Assembly: GCF_900166635.1 (NCBI RefSeq)
Contig: NZ_LT800497.1
Location: 1,030,303-1,094,302 of the forward strand
DNA: 64,000 nt
Reading direction: 5' to 3'
From: Oceanobacillus timonensis
GTDB taxonomy: Bacteria; Bacillota; Bacilli; Bacillales; Amphibacillaceae
The position numbers and the translations under genes are program-made. Shown one piece after another: positions 35,168-42,298 of the stretch. The notes beneath the pieces are model-generated. The model saw only the letters and a program-made list of their open reading frames with translations. It did no database searches and was not told where the DNA came from. Position 1 is the stretch's first letter, and each line of letters begins with the position of its first letter.

Positions 35168-35221
35168 AGTGAAACTTTCCTCAATGGGGGGGTTTTTCCT
35201 CCAGCTATACTGCGATAAAAC

Positions 35222-35264
35222 AAAGGCAGCAATCTCGTCAGAAGACGGAGTTGCTGCCTTTTTA
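35222..35264 (+). terminator. Terminator of pdxST
   Basis: AAAGGCAGCAA / TTGCTGCCTTTTT, 18-base loop. Confidence 0.9.
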
Positions 35265-35288
35265 ATATGCTTCAATGATTAAGAGGTG

Positions 35289-35552
35289 TTACTTCTTTCT
35301 CTTTAGCTTACTGTTTTTCTCCCTGTTTAATAATGCCTTACGCAGGTCGCTGGATTTTTGTTTATTCGCCTGGTCAGCCGCTGCATCCAGTGTGATTTTA
35401 GGATACGTTTCCGATGATTCTTCGATATGCACAACAGACTTTACTGTACATGTTGCAGGGAGCTCCTTGCTGGGAATGTGGATTTCCCGGTTTTCTGTTT
35501 CTATTAAAATAACAGCCAAATCTCCTTCGAATCGGTCAATGATGCCTTTCAT
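35289..35552 (-). CDS. DUF3006 protein
   Basis: 87 residues. Starts MKGIIDRFEGDLAVILIE, the DUF3006 pattern (small beta-barrel with G-x-x-D-R-F-E-G-x-x-A-V-L), followed by EIHIPSKELP and a very basic tail (KKQKSS..., KLKRKK). AAAGGAG overlaps the stop of the upstream gene, so the two are translationally coupled. DUF3006 genes commonly sit next to secreted ComEC-like MBL proteins, as here; a shared function is likely but unknown. Confidence 0.85.
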   Translation of the reverse strand: MKGIIDRFEGDLAVILIETENREIHIPSKELPATCTVKSVVHIEESSETYPKITLDAAADQANKQKSSDLRKALLNREKNSKLKRKK

Positions 35553-35567
35553 CGCTATCCAACTCCT

Positions 35568-36725
35568 TTAAAAGCCGCAAATATAGCCTTCTGACTCTAT
35601 ATCTGCAATTCTGCTTGGACCGAGACCATTTATTTTTTCGATTTCTTCCAAGCTGTCAAATGGACGTTCATCTATTATTTGCGCTGCCCGTTCTTCACCG
35701 ATATGAATAATCGCTGTTAAATCTTCTTTGGAAGCACGATTTAAATCGATGCAACTATCTTCATTTGTTTCTTCTTCTGCAGCTGAAGAGTTGTCTGGTC
35801 CATCTTGAATTGCTTCCTCTTCGGCTCCATTTTGTTCATCATCTGGATTGGCTTCACTCATCTCTGAATCCATTTCTGTTTCTATCGAATAAGATTTGCC
35901 ATCTGTCGTTATGACAATCGTCCCGTCAACATCCGTTCCATACCATTCTATATTTTTATCATTTAATAAATCAATGACTTCCGGACTTGGATGACCATAA
36001 GAATTGTCCTCGCCAGCACTATAAATTGCCGTTTGCGGCTGCACTGCATCTACAAAAGCAGGATCGGTTGAGGTGTTGGAACCGTGATGTCCTAAATGTA
36101 GAAAGGTGCTTTGGAGAGAAGAAGATTCCATCATTTCTTTTTCTTCCTCTACGCCAGCGTCTCCGGTCAGGACAAAAGAAATCTGTTCATAAGCTAAGCG
36201 GACACTGACCGATTCTTCATTTACTTCACCGGATATGTCGTCAGGATACAGTACTTCCAATTCAACCGGTCCTAATTCATATTCTTCCCCAGTACGCGGT
36301 TCGTGGTAACCAACATCCTTAGATAAAATTTTCTCCATGGCTGTCTGATACGTATTCGATGTACTTTCATTACCAGACATCCAAACTTCATCGACAGCAA
36401 ATTGATCGAGCACTTTGGAAAGTTGTCCGATATGATCCGCGTCCGGGTGACTGATGATAACCAAGTCAATAGCTGAAATTCCTTGAGCTTCTAAATATGG
36501 AACTACTTCATCCCCTTGCCAGTCCCCCGTATCAAATAGGATAACCGTCTCTTCCCCTTCATCCTCCACTGTAAACAATGTGGAATCCCCCTGCCCGACA
36601 TCGATAAAATGCGCTTTAAAATCACCGTCCACTTTATCAGATTGAGCTGTAGCATCTGACCCTGTGTTACAGCCAGCCAGTAATATAAATAGCATAAACA
36701 AACTAACATATAATATGTTTTTCAA
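35568..36725 (-). CDS. Secreted MBL-fold lipoprotein with C-terminal helix-hairpin-helix (ComEC/ComEA-like)
   Basis: 385 residues. Lipobox LLAGC with Cys 19. The MBL domain (about 35-265) resembles the nuclease-like domain of ComEC: AHFIDVGQGDSTLF, VISHPDADHIGQL (H-x-D-x-D-H metal site), LTGDAGVEEE, FLHLGHHGSNTSTDP and YSAGEDNSYGHPSPEVIDLL. A low-complexity acidic linker (about 275-320) leads to two HhH motifs, DLNRASKEDLTAIIHIGEERAAQIID and GLGPSRIADIESEG, as in ComEA. The combination suggests an extracellular DNA-binding hydrolase, perhaps a nuclease. It is upstream of, and coupled to, the DUF3006 gene. Confidence 0.88.
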   Translation of the reverse strand: MKNILYVSLFMLFILLAGCNTGSDATAQSDKVDGDFKAHFIDVGQGDSTLFTVEDEGEETVILFDTGDWQGDEVVPYLEAQGISAIDLVIISHPDADHIGQLSKVLDQFAVDEVWMSGNESTSNTYQTAMEKILSKDVGYHEPRTGEEYELGPVELEVLYPDDISGEVNEESVSVRLAYEQISFVLTGDAGVEEEKEMMESSSLQSTFLHLGHHGSNTSTDPAFVDAVQPQTAIYSAGEDNSYGHPSPEVIDLLNDKNIEWYGTDVDGTIVITTDGKSYSIETEMDSEMSEANPDDEQNGAEEEAIQDGPDNSSAAEEETNEDSCIDLNRASKEDLTAIIHIGEERAAQIIDERPFDSLEEIEKINGLGPSRIADIESEGYICGF

Positions 36726-36754
36726 AACGTGATTCTCCTTGTCCAGTTTATTCT

Positions 36755-37540
36755 TTATCCATCATAATATAATGCACCTATTGCACCGGCATGACTGCCT
36801 TTTTCTAAAAAAGTAAGGTGATAGTCAAACATGCTGTCAAAAGAAGCAATAATCTTTTTTAAAAGCGGATTGCCGGACAGGGCACCGCCAATCATCACAA
36901 TCTCTTTTGTATCTAAAGATGCCGCTGTTTTGCTTGCAAGTAAAACAATTGTTTCGCCGATTAACTGTGTTAATGATGCCAGCTGATCTTCGGAGGAAAC
37001 AGACACATCGAGCTGGTCTTTTCCAAAATTTGCTGCCGTCAAGGAAGCTTCAATGGGAGTGTAGCTGAATTGGTAAATGTCTGATACCATTAAATCGCTT
37101 TTGGTTCGGTCTCCTTTTGAAGCTAAATCGACTAACGTACGATAATCCGAAGTGTTGGCAATGATTGCACCAAGTCCAGTAAACAATCCTCCGCCAACGC
37201 CCGTGCCGGATAAGCGTTTTTGTTGATAGAAAAAGGATGTTCCCGTACCAATATTTACTAATAGATAATCCGTATCAGGAAGCTTATTTTCTTCCATTAG
37301 TAAATACCTTGTACCTTCTAGGACACATTCAAATTCCTTGAAAATAGAAGCATGGTCATTCTTCAGTGCCTCGGCTCTGCCGCCTGTCACGTGAAGACTT
37401 GCTTCAGGAGCCAGCGTCTTTAACCACTGAATGACCTCGTCCATCCGGTCAGAAGGGTATGTTTTTAAATGGAGTCTCTTATTTTCTTCATATGCTATTT
37501 TTGTTAAAGAACCGCCAGCATCAATCCCAATTCGCTTCAT
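36755..37540 (-). CDS. coaW: Type II pantothenate kinase
   Basis: 261 residues from the Met at 37540; GGAGGG lies 7 bases before it, and the in-frame Met at 37555 is part of that site. ASKHA fold: KRIGIDAGGSLTKIAYEE (phosphate-1), YLLVNIGTGTSFFY (phosphate-2) and EIVMIGGALSGNPLLKK (adenosine motif). GVGGGLFTGLGAI is typical of CoaW. It carries out the first step of coenzyme A synthesis and, in staphylococci, is not feedback inhibited. Downstream of it on the same strand is the MBL lipoprotein, only 29 bases away, so they may be cotranscribed. Confidence 0.92.
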   Translation of the reverse strand: MKRIGIDAGGSLTKIAYEENKRLHLKTYPSDRMDEVIQWLKTLAPEASLHVTGGRAEALKNDHASIFKEFECVLEGTRYLLMEENKLPDTDYLLVNIGTGTSFFYQQKRLSGTGVGGGLFTGLGAIIANTSDYRTLVDLASKGDRTKSDLMVSDIYQFSYTPIEASLTAANFGKDQLDVSVSSEDQLASLTQLIGETIVLLASKTAASLDTKEIVMIGGALSGNPLLKKIIASFDSMFDYHLTFLEKGSHAGAIGALYYDG

Positions 37541-37698
37541 TAAAAATCCCTCCATATGAATATAATTGCAAAAGTATTTTCTTTATTGTACCATGATTAG
37601 CTTCAGAACGCTCGTTCTTATTTTGTGTGATTTTATGCAAGAGGTAATCGTCCTCGGAAATAAATAGGTCATCATTTGAATAAAAAGAAATTGAAACT

Positions 37699-37727
37699 TT
37701 TAAATCACTCATTCGTAATAGTATAAT
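37699..37727 (+). promoter_or_regulatory. SigA promoter of xpaC-telA
   Basis: TTTAAA (37699-37704), 17 bases, TATAAT (37722-37727). Confidence 0.5.
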
Positions 37728-37791
37728 AAGAGGAAGGAAATATATCGTAAAGAACGACACATGATAATATTAATCACATAGAGGTGAGGGT

Positions 37792-38415
37792 ATGAGAGCA
37801 ATATTGCAATTTTTAATGCAAAGCTTTATTGGTGCTGCCAGCCTGACAATTATATGGCTTGTTAGCTTTTTTATATATGGACAGACTGTACTATTAACAA
37901 GTTTGTTTGCTGCGGTTGGCGGTGTATTAACCTATGTGGCAGCAAAACAGATTATGGATTATCGATTTGTTAAAAGGCAGGGTTTAACTAAAAAAGAGTA
38001 TAAATTTATTGATACCAATTTAAAAGAAGCAAGAGGTAAAATAACACGTATGCAAAAAGCGTTATTTAAAGTGCGATCTTTCCAGCATGCGCGGGAAAAC
38101 TTAGCAATCGTGAGAACAGCACAAAAAATATATAACAACGCCAGAAAAGAACCGGCGCGATTCTATCAGGCAGAGAGTTTCTTCTACAACCATTTGGACT
38201 CACTTGTCGAATTATCAGAACGTTATGCTTATCTATCGAGCCAGCCTTCTCCGTCTATCGATATGCAAAAGTCACTGAAGGAGACCAGGCAGATGCTTAA
38301 TGCTTTCAGCAAAACGATAAAAAAAGATTTGCAGGTAATGCTGCGCGATGATTTAGAAACGTTAGATTTTGAACTGGATGTAGCAAAGCAGACGCTGCGC
38401 CGATCCAAAAAATAA
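37792..38415 (+). CDS. xpaC: XpaC family protein
   Basis: 207 residues; GAGGTGAGGGT precedes the ATG. Two N-terminal membrane helices (about 8-30 and 34-51) and then a long helical region (KKEYKFIDTNLKEARGKITRMQKALFKVRS ...) ending in a basic tail. This is the architecture of XpaC, named for 5-bromo-4-chloroindolyl phosphate hydrolysis but without a proven mechanism. It is almost always followed by a TelA gene, here after 12 bases. Confidence 0.88.
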   Translation: MRAILQFLMQSFIGAASLTIIWLVSFFIYGQTVLLTSLFAAVGGVLTYVAAKQIMDYRFVKRQGLTKKEYKFIDTNLKEARGKITRMQKALFKVRSFQHARENLAIVRTAQKIYNNARKEPARFYQAESFFYNHLDSLVELSERYAYLSSQPSPSIDMQKSLKETRQMLNAFSKTIKKDLQVMLRDDLETLDFELDVAKQTLRRSKK

Positions 38416-38427
38416 GGAGGATTCTAC

Positions 38428-39591
38428 ATGACTGCAAAAGACCATTCCAATGATTCGATAAATGATTTATTAAATGATCCGTTTGGTGAAAGGACAGAAG
38501 TTTCTACTGATACGTCAGACCAAAATATAGAAAGTGCGGAATCGACAAGGCTTGTTGACAGACTATCCAGTGATCATCGTAAAAAAGCAGAGCAGTTAGC
38601 GTTACAAATTGATACAACCAATCAGCAATCTCTGGTAAAATACGGGGTCGAAGCGCAAGCTAAATTGCATCAATTTTCCCATGAAATGTTAGAGCACGTT
38701 CAGAAACAGGATGTCAGCCAAATTGGCTCTATCTTGAATGAACTGATGAAAAAACTGGAGGATGTTGACCCTTCCGAGTTGAAGGAAGAAAAGACAGGAT
38801 TTTTATCACGTATATTTGGAAAGTTACAGAAATCCGTCAATGAGATGCTGTCCCGCTATCAAAAGACAAGCTCCCAGATTGACCGTATCAGTGTACGTCT
38901 GGACCGGAATAAAGATTTACTCTTATCGGATAATGATATGCTTGATAAGTTATTTGCCACAAACCGGGATTACTATGATGCCTTAAATATTTACATTGCA
39001 GCTGGTGAACTGAAAGTGGAAGAAATGAATAACGAAATGATACCGCAGCTGCGTCAAAAGGCAGAAGCAAGCGGAAGCCAGATGGATGTTCAGGAAGTAA
39101 ATGATATGCTTCAATTTGTGGACCGGCTTGAAAAACGGACGCATGATCTCCGGTTAAGCCGGCAAATTACGATGCAAAGTGCCCCGCAAATTCGTCTTAT
39201 TCAAAATACGAATCAGGCACTTGTAGAAAAAATTCAATCCTCTGTGTTAACAGCTATTCCGCTATGGAAAAACCAGGTAGCCATTGCGTTAACTTTATTA
39301 AGACAGCGCCATGCGATGGAAGCACAAAAACAAGTATCGCAGACGACCAATGATTTATTATTAAAAAATGCAGATATGTTGAAAGCAAATACTGTGGAGA
39401 CAGCCAAAGAAAATGAACGGGGTCTTGTGGATATCGATACATTGAAGCAGACGCAAGAAAAATTAATGTCAACGATTGAAGAAACCTTGCAAATTCAATC
39501 GGATGGCCGTAAGAAACGCCAGGATGCAGAAAAAGAATTAATCGGCATGGAAGAGGATTTAAAAAATAAAATGTTGGAGTTTAAAGAATAA
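38428..39591 (+). CDS. TelA-family toxic anion resistance protein (YceH-like)
   Basis: 387 residues, AAGGAGG upstream. Acidic N-terminus, then an almost wholly helical protein typical of TelA: FLSRIFGKLQKSVNEMLSRYQKTSSQIDRISVRLDRNKDLLLSDNDMLDKLF (central region), RQITMQSAPQIRLIQNTNQALVEKIQSSVLTAIPLWKNQVAIALTLLRQRHAMEAQKQVS, and a coiled-coil C-terminus. TelA proteins are associated with tellurite and envelope-stress resistance. Operon with xpaC; a strong terminator follows. Confidence 0.92.
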   Translation: MTAKDHSNDSINDLLNDPFGERTEVSTDTSDQNIESAESTRLVDRLSSDHRKKAEQLALQIDTTNQQSLVKYGVEAQAKLHQFSHEMLEHVQKQDVSQIGSILNELMKKLEDVDPSELKEEKTGFLSRIFGKLQKSVNEMLSRYQKTSSQIDRISVRLDRNKDLLLSDNDMLDKLFATNRDYYDALNIYIAAGELKVEEMNNEMIPQLRQKAEASGSQMDVQEVNDMLQFVDRLEKRTHDLRLSRQITMQSAPQIRLIQNTNQALVEKIQSSVLTAIPLWKNQVAIALTLLRQRHAMEAQKQVSQTTNDLLLKNADMLKANTVETAKENERGLVDIDTLKQTQEKLMSTIEETLQIQSDGRKKRQDAEKELIGMEEDLKNKMLEFKE

Positions 39592-39596
39592 AGAGG

Positions 39597-39624
39597 AAAA
39601 CCAGGGGATGCCCTGGTTTTTTTC
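39597..39624 (+). terminator. Terminator of xpaC-telA
   Basis: AAAACCAGGG / CCCTGGTTTTTTT, 4-base loop. Confidence 0.93.
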
Positions 39625-39628
39625 ATGC

Positions 39629-40732
39629 TTACAGAAAATCCCGGCAGGAAACCAGCAGGTCAATCTTTTTCCATTGTATATCCTCATCAATGGAGTTTCC
39701 TTCTTCCACGGAAGCAAAACCGCACTGTGGAGAGAGGGCGATATTATCTCCTACTACCGATTTGGCTTCCAGATATCTTTCTTTAATATCTTCTTGTGTT
39801 TCGAGCACTGGGTTTTTGGTGGAAATCAGACCAACCACGAAGGTAGCATCCGTATCTTTCAACACTTTCCAAGGTTCAAAGGATCCCGAACGAGCATCAT
39901 CATATTCTACAAAGAACCCGTCATAAGGAATCTTACTGATGACTTCTGCCACAGAATCATAGAATCCAGAAAAGAGCGGGTTTCCTTTGAAATTTCCTGT
40001 ACAAAAATGGGTGGCAATCGTCATTCCTTCCGGTTTGTGTGCCAGCGCTTTCGTGGAAACGCTGCTGAACCATTCCAGAATCTCTTCTTTTGTGTAGCCG
40101 AGAGCGGATACTTTTTCATTGAATGTGTCATCAATCATATATGTCCATGAGGTATCGTCAATTTGTAAGTAACGGCATCCATGATCATATAAATCTTGGA
40201 TGGCTGCTTGGTAGGCAGTTCCGATATCTTCAATAACCGCATCGATATCGTTTCCATAGTAAGGCGTTTCTTTGATGCCGAGTTGCAGGAAATGGTCAAC
40301 GAGAATCATATTCGGTCCGGAGATGGATTTCTTTGCTTGTATGCCATCATATTTTTGAGCAAGGCTATGTAGATAATCCCAGGCTTCTGTCTCTGGATGC
40401 TTCTTGTCTTTATCGTAAAAAATTTTTCCTTCTATACATCCTAATTCAATCTGATTCGTTACACCATTAATCACTTTGTCGAAATGTTTAGTGGTAAATC
40501 CGTCAAATTCCTTCAGCCAATCGAGGTGCCACCATCTGCGCCGGAACTCTCCGTCTGTAACAAACTGGAGGCCGTGTGCCACTTCCTTTTCCACCAAATT
40601 GGCAATGGCCTGATCTTCCACAGACCGCAGTGCTTGTAAATCAATATCTCCATTAAAATATTTCTTGCGGGCATGTTTGATTTCTTCCGGGCGTAAAAAA
40701 GAACCAACAATATCATAAGTTAAATCCAGCAT
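39629..40732 (-). CDS. MetE C-terminal-like methyltransferase (YxjG/YxjH type)
   Basis: 367 residues from the Met at 40732, with AGGAGGAG upstream; the longer frame has no ribosome site. It matches the cobalamin-independent methionine synthase C-terminal barrel as a stand-alone protein: YDIVGSFLRPEEIKHARKKY, FVTDGEFRRRWWHLDWLKEFDG, IDDTSWTYM, THFCTGNFKGNPLFSG (His/Cys zinc ligands) and SPQCGFASVEEGN (third ligand). Such proteins may methylate homocysteine or salvage methylated thiols; the true methyl donor is unknown. In Bacillus they are often under SAM riboswitches, but none was seen here. Confidence 0.88.
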   Translation of the reverse strand: MLDLTYDIVGSFLRPEEIKHARKKYFNGDIDLQALRSVEDQAIANLVEKEVAHGLQFVTDGEFRRRWWHLDWLKEFDGFTTKHFDKVINGVTNQIELGCIEGKIFYDKDKKHPETEAWDYLHSLAQKYDGIQAKKSISGPNMILVDHFLQLGIKETPYYGNDIDAVIEDIGTAYQAAIQDLYDHGCRYLQIDDTSWTYMIDDTFNEKVSALGYTKEEILEWFSSVSTKALAHKPEGMTIATHFCTGNFKGNPLFSGFYDSVAEVISKIPYDGFFVEYDDARSGSFEPWKVLKDTDATFVVGLISTKNPVLETQEDIKERYLEAKSVVGDNIALSPQCGFASVEEGNSIDEDIQWKKIDLLVSCRDFL

Positions 40733-40776
40733 TAGTGCATCTCCTCCTATTATCTCTTTTTCTAGCAATTGATTTC

Positions 40777-40805
40777 ATTATATGTTGAATACAATCGCAT
40801 GTAAA
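40777..40805 (-). promoter_or_regulatory. SigA promoter of the MetE-like gene
   Basis: On the minus strand TTTACA (40800-40805), 17 bases, TATAAT (40777-40782). Confidence 0.7.
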
Positions 40806-40855
40806 ATACCAATAACATATTGTTGGACATAGCATGAAAATATAGCGGATGGACT

Positions 40856-40891
40856 TGTCAAATTGACACTGTTCAACCAATCGCTTACTAT
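40856..40891 (+). promoter_or_regulatory. SigA promoter of pnp with palindrome over the -35 box
   Basis: TTGACA (40863-40868), 17 bases, TACTAT (40886-40891), a near-consensus promoter. The -35 is the right half of the palindrome TGTCAA-A-TTGACA (40856-40868), which may be an operator. Confidence 0.75.
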
Positions 40892-40921
40892 TGTTATTAT
40901 CATTTGAGGGAGGAATTTTAC

Positions 40922-41740
40922 ATGCATCAAACACAGCAAATCAAAGAAGCAAGGGAATACATACAAGGGAAGACGGCAACTGCACCGGAAATTGGATTGA
41001 TTCTCGGGTCCGGATTAGGAGGACTGGCAGATGAATTGGAAGAGGCAGTGGTCATTCCTTATGAAGAAATTCCGCATTTTACAAAATCAGCTGCGGTTGG
41101 ACATGCGAATCAGCTTGTAATTGGTACGTTAAATGGAAAACGTGTTGTAGCAATGAAGGGACGTTACCATTATTATGAAGGGTATTCCCTGGATGAAGTC
41201 ACTTTTCCAGTACGTGTGATTCAGGCACTTGGAGCGGATAAACTAATTATTACCAATGCTGCCGGAGCCGTAAACAAAGATTTCAACCCGGGTGATTTAA
41301 TGTTGATTTCCGATCATATTAATTTAGTTGGGAAAAATCCATTAATTGGTCCCAATAATGATGACTTGGGAACGCGTTTTCCGGATTCTTCCGAGGTATA
41401 CAGTCGTGCGCTTCGAGATGTGGCTAAAAATATTGCTAAAGAAAATAATATTGACTTGCAAGAAGGTGTGTATGCCTGGTGGAGCGGTCCGGCTTATGAA
41501 ACACCGGCAGAAATCCGTATGATTCGTGTGCTTGGCGGGGATGCAGCTGGGATGTCTACCGTTCCTGAAGCACTTGTTGCCGTGCACGGCGGTTTAAAAG
41601 TACTGGGAATCTCCTGTCTGACCAATATGGCAAGCGGGATTTTAGATCAGCCACTGAGTCATGATGAAGTAATTGAAGTGGCTGCCCAGTCACGCAGTAA
41701 ATTTGTGAAGCTGGTGAAAGAAGTGATTCATCAGATGTAA
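40922..41740 (+). CDS. Purine-nucleoside phosphorylase (trimeric, PunA type)
   Basis: 272 residues from the ATG at 40922, with GAGGGAGGAA upstream. Family marks: IGLILGSGLGGLADELE (about 24-40), MKGRYHYYEGYSLDEVTFPVRV, ITNAAGAVNKDFNPGDLMLISDHINL, GPAYETPAEIRMIRVLGGDAAGMSTVPE and GISCLTNMASG (the Asn that favours guanosine/inosine). It phosphorolyses purine nucleosides for salvage. Single gene, divergent from the MetE-like gene. Corresponds to Bacillus PupG/Pnp. Confidence 0.95.
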   Translation: MHQTQQIKEAREYIQGKTATAPEIGLILGSGLGGLADELEEAVVIPYEEIPHFTKSAAVGHANQLVIGTLNGKRVVAMKGRYHYYEGYSLDEVTFPVRVIQALGADKLIITNAAGAVNKDFNPGDLMLISDHINLVGKNPLIGPNNDDLGTRFPDSSEVYSRALRDVAKNIAKENNIDLQEGVYAWWSGPAYETPAEIRMIRVLGGDAAGMSTVPEALVAVHGGLKVLGISCLTNMASGILDQPLSHDEVIEVAAQSRSKFVKLVKEVIHQM

Positions 41741-41885
41741 TGTTATTGTTATATCTGAGAAGATTCAAAAGTCTTTCATGACAAACAGGAAACGTTACAA
41801 TAAATGGGATTTTTCCAATGGGAAAGAAACTGCAAGCGGGGTAGAGACCGATTTCGGTAAGCCGCCTCGTCAAAAAACAATGATA
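41741..41885 (+). ncRNA. Possible structured RNA between pnp and its terminator
   Basis: This stretch ends in GCGG-GGTAGAG-ACCGATTTCGGT-AAG-CCGC (41837-41863), a hairpin within an outer 4-bp stem, shortly before a good terminator. It may be the 3' UTR of pnp or a small RNA. It matches no RNA family I know. Low confidence. Confidence 0.2.
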
Positions 41886-41927
41886 ACGACGCTATAGTTT
41901 CTGGTAAGTTGTAGCGTCGTCTTTTTG
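41886..41927 (+). terminator. Terminator downstream of pnp
   Basis: ACGACGCTA / TAGCGTCGT with 17-base loop and CTTTTTG tail. Confidence 0.85.
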
Positions 41928-41981
41928 TATGGGGAAGCATGTATTTTTCTGATTGAACTCCTGTTTGAAAACTTTTCCTAC

Positions 41982-42030
41982 TTGACATTCATTTTCGAAA
42001 AACATAGAATCAATATTGAAAGCGTTTACT
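41982..42030 (+). promoter_or_regulatory. SigA promoter and perfect cre site of the acyl-CoA operon
   Basis: TTGACA (41982-41987), 17 bases, TAGAAT (42005-42010). Directly downstream, at the predicted start site, TTGAAAGCGTTTACT (42016-42030) fits the cre consensus WTGNAANCGNWNNCW at every position, so CcpA repression is expected. Confidence 0.8.
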
Positions 42031-42158
42031 TAAAATAAATCATGGTAATCTTTCTGAACGAAATGCTTGTTTAACTAACAATGTAAAAGAAGAAGGGATG
42101 CACCCAATAAGTGACCTTACAACTAGTGTAGCAAGGGAGATTTTTTATCGTCATAAAA

Positions 42159-42176
42159 TGAATGATTATTCATTCA
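42159..42176 (+). promoter_or_regulatory. FadR-type operator
   Basis: TGAATGATTATTCATTCA agrees with the Bacillus FadR (TetR family) consensus TGAATGANTANTCATTCA. It lies in the ~280-base leader of the acyl-CoA synthetase operon. FadR dissociates when bound to long-chain acyl-CoA, so fatty acids would induce the operon. The rest of the 42031-42298 leader shows no gene. Confidence 0.8.
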
Positions 42177-42298
42177 TGAACCATTTGCATAGGATGAAAG
42201 CAAAAGTTTTTTCGTCACTAGTCAATACGTGAAAGGGCAGGAACAGCTAATGGTGCGGTTATGGAACGATTGACATAAGGATAGGGAGGAGCTTTAAC

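Noticed and set aside
37521..37760. 79-codon minus-strand frame upstream of coaW
   Set aside because: Overlaps the coaW start in another frame and has no ribosome site; the plus-strand xpaC promoter occupies it.
40733..40921. SAM (S-box) riboswitch before the MetE-like gene
   Set aside because: The leader after the promoter is too short and has no S-box helices or a terminator.
41835..41866. tRNA-like fold after pnp
   Set aside because: No acceptor stem, TTCGA loop or CCA-type end; only nested hairpins.
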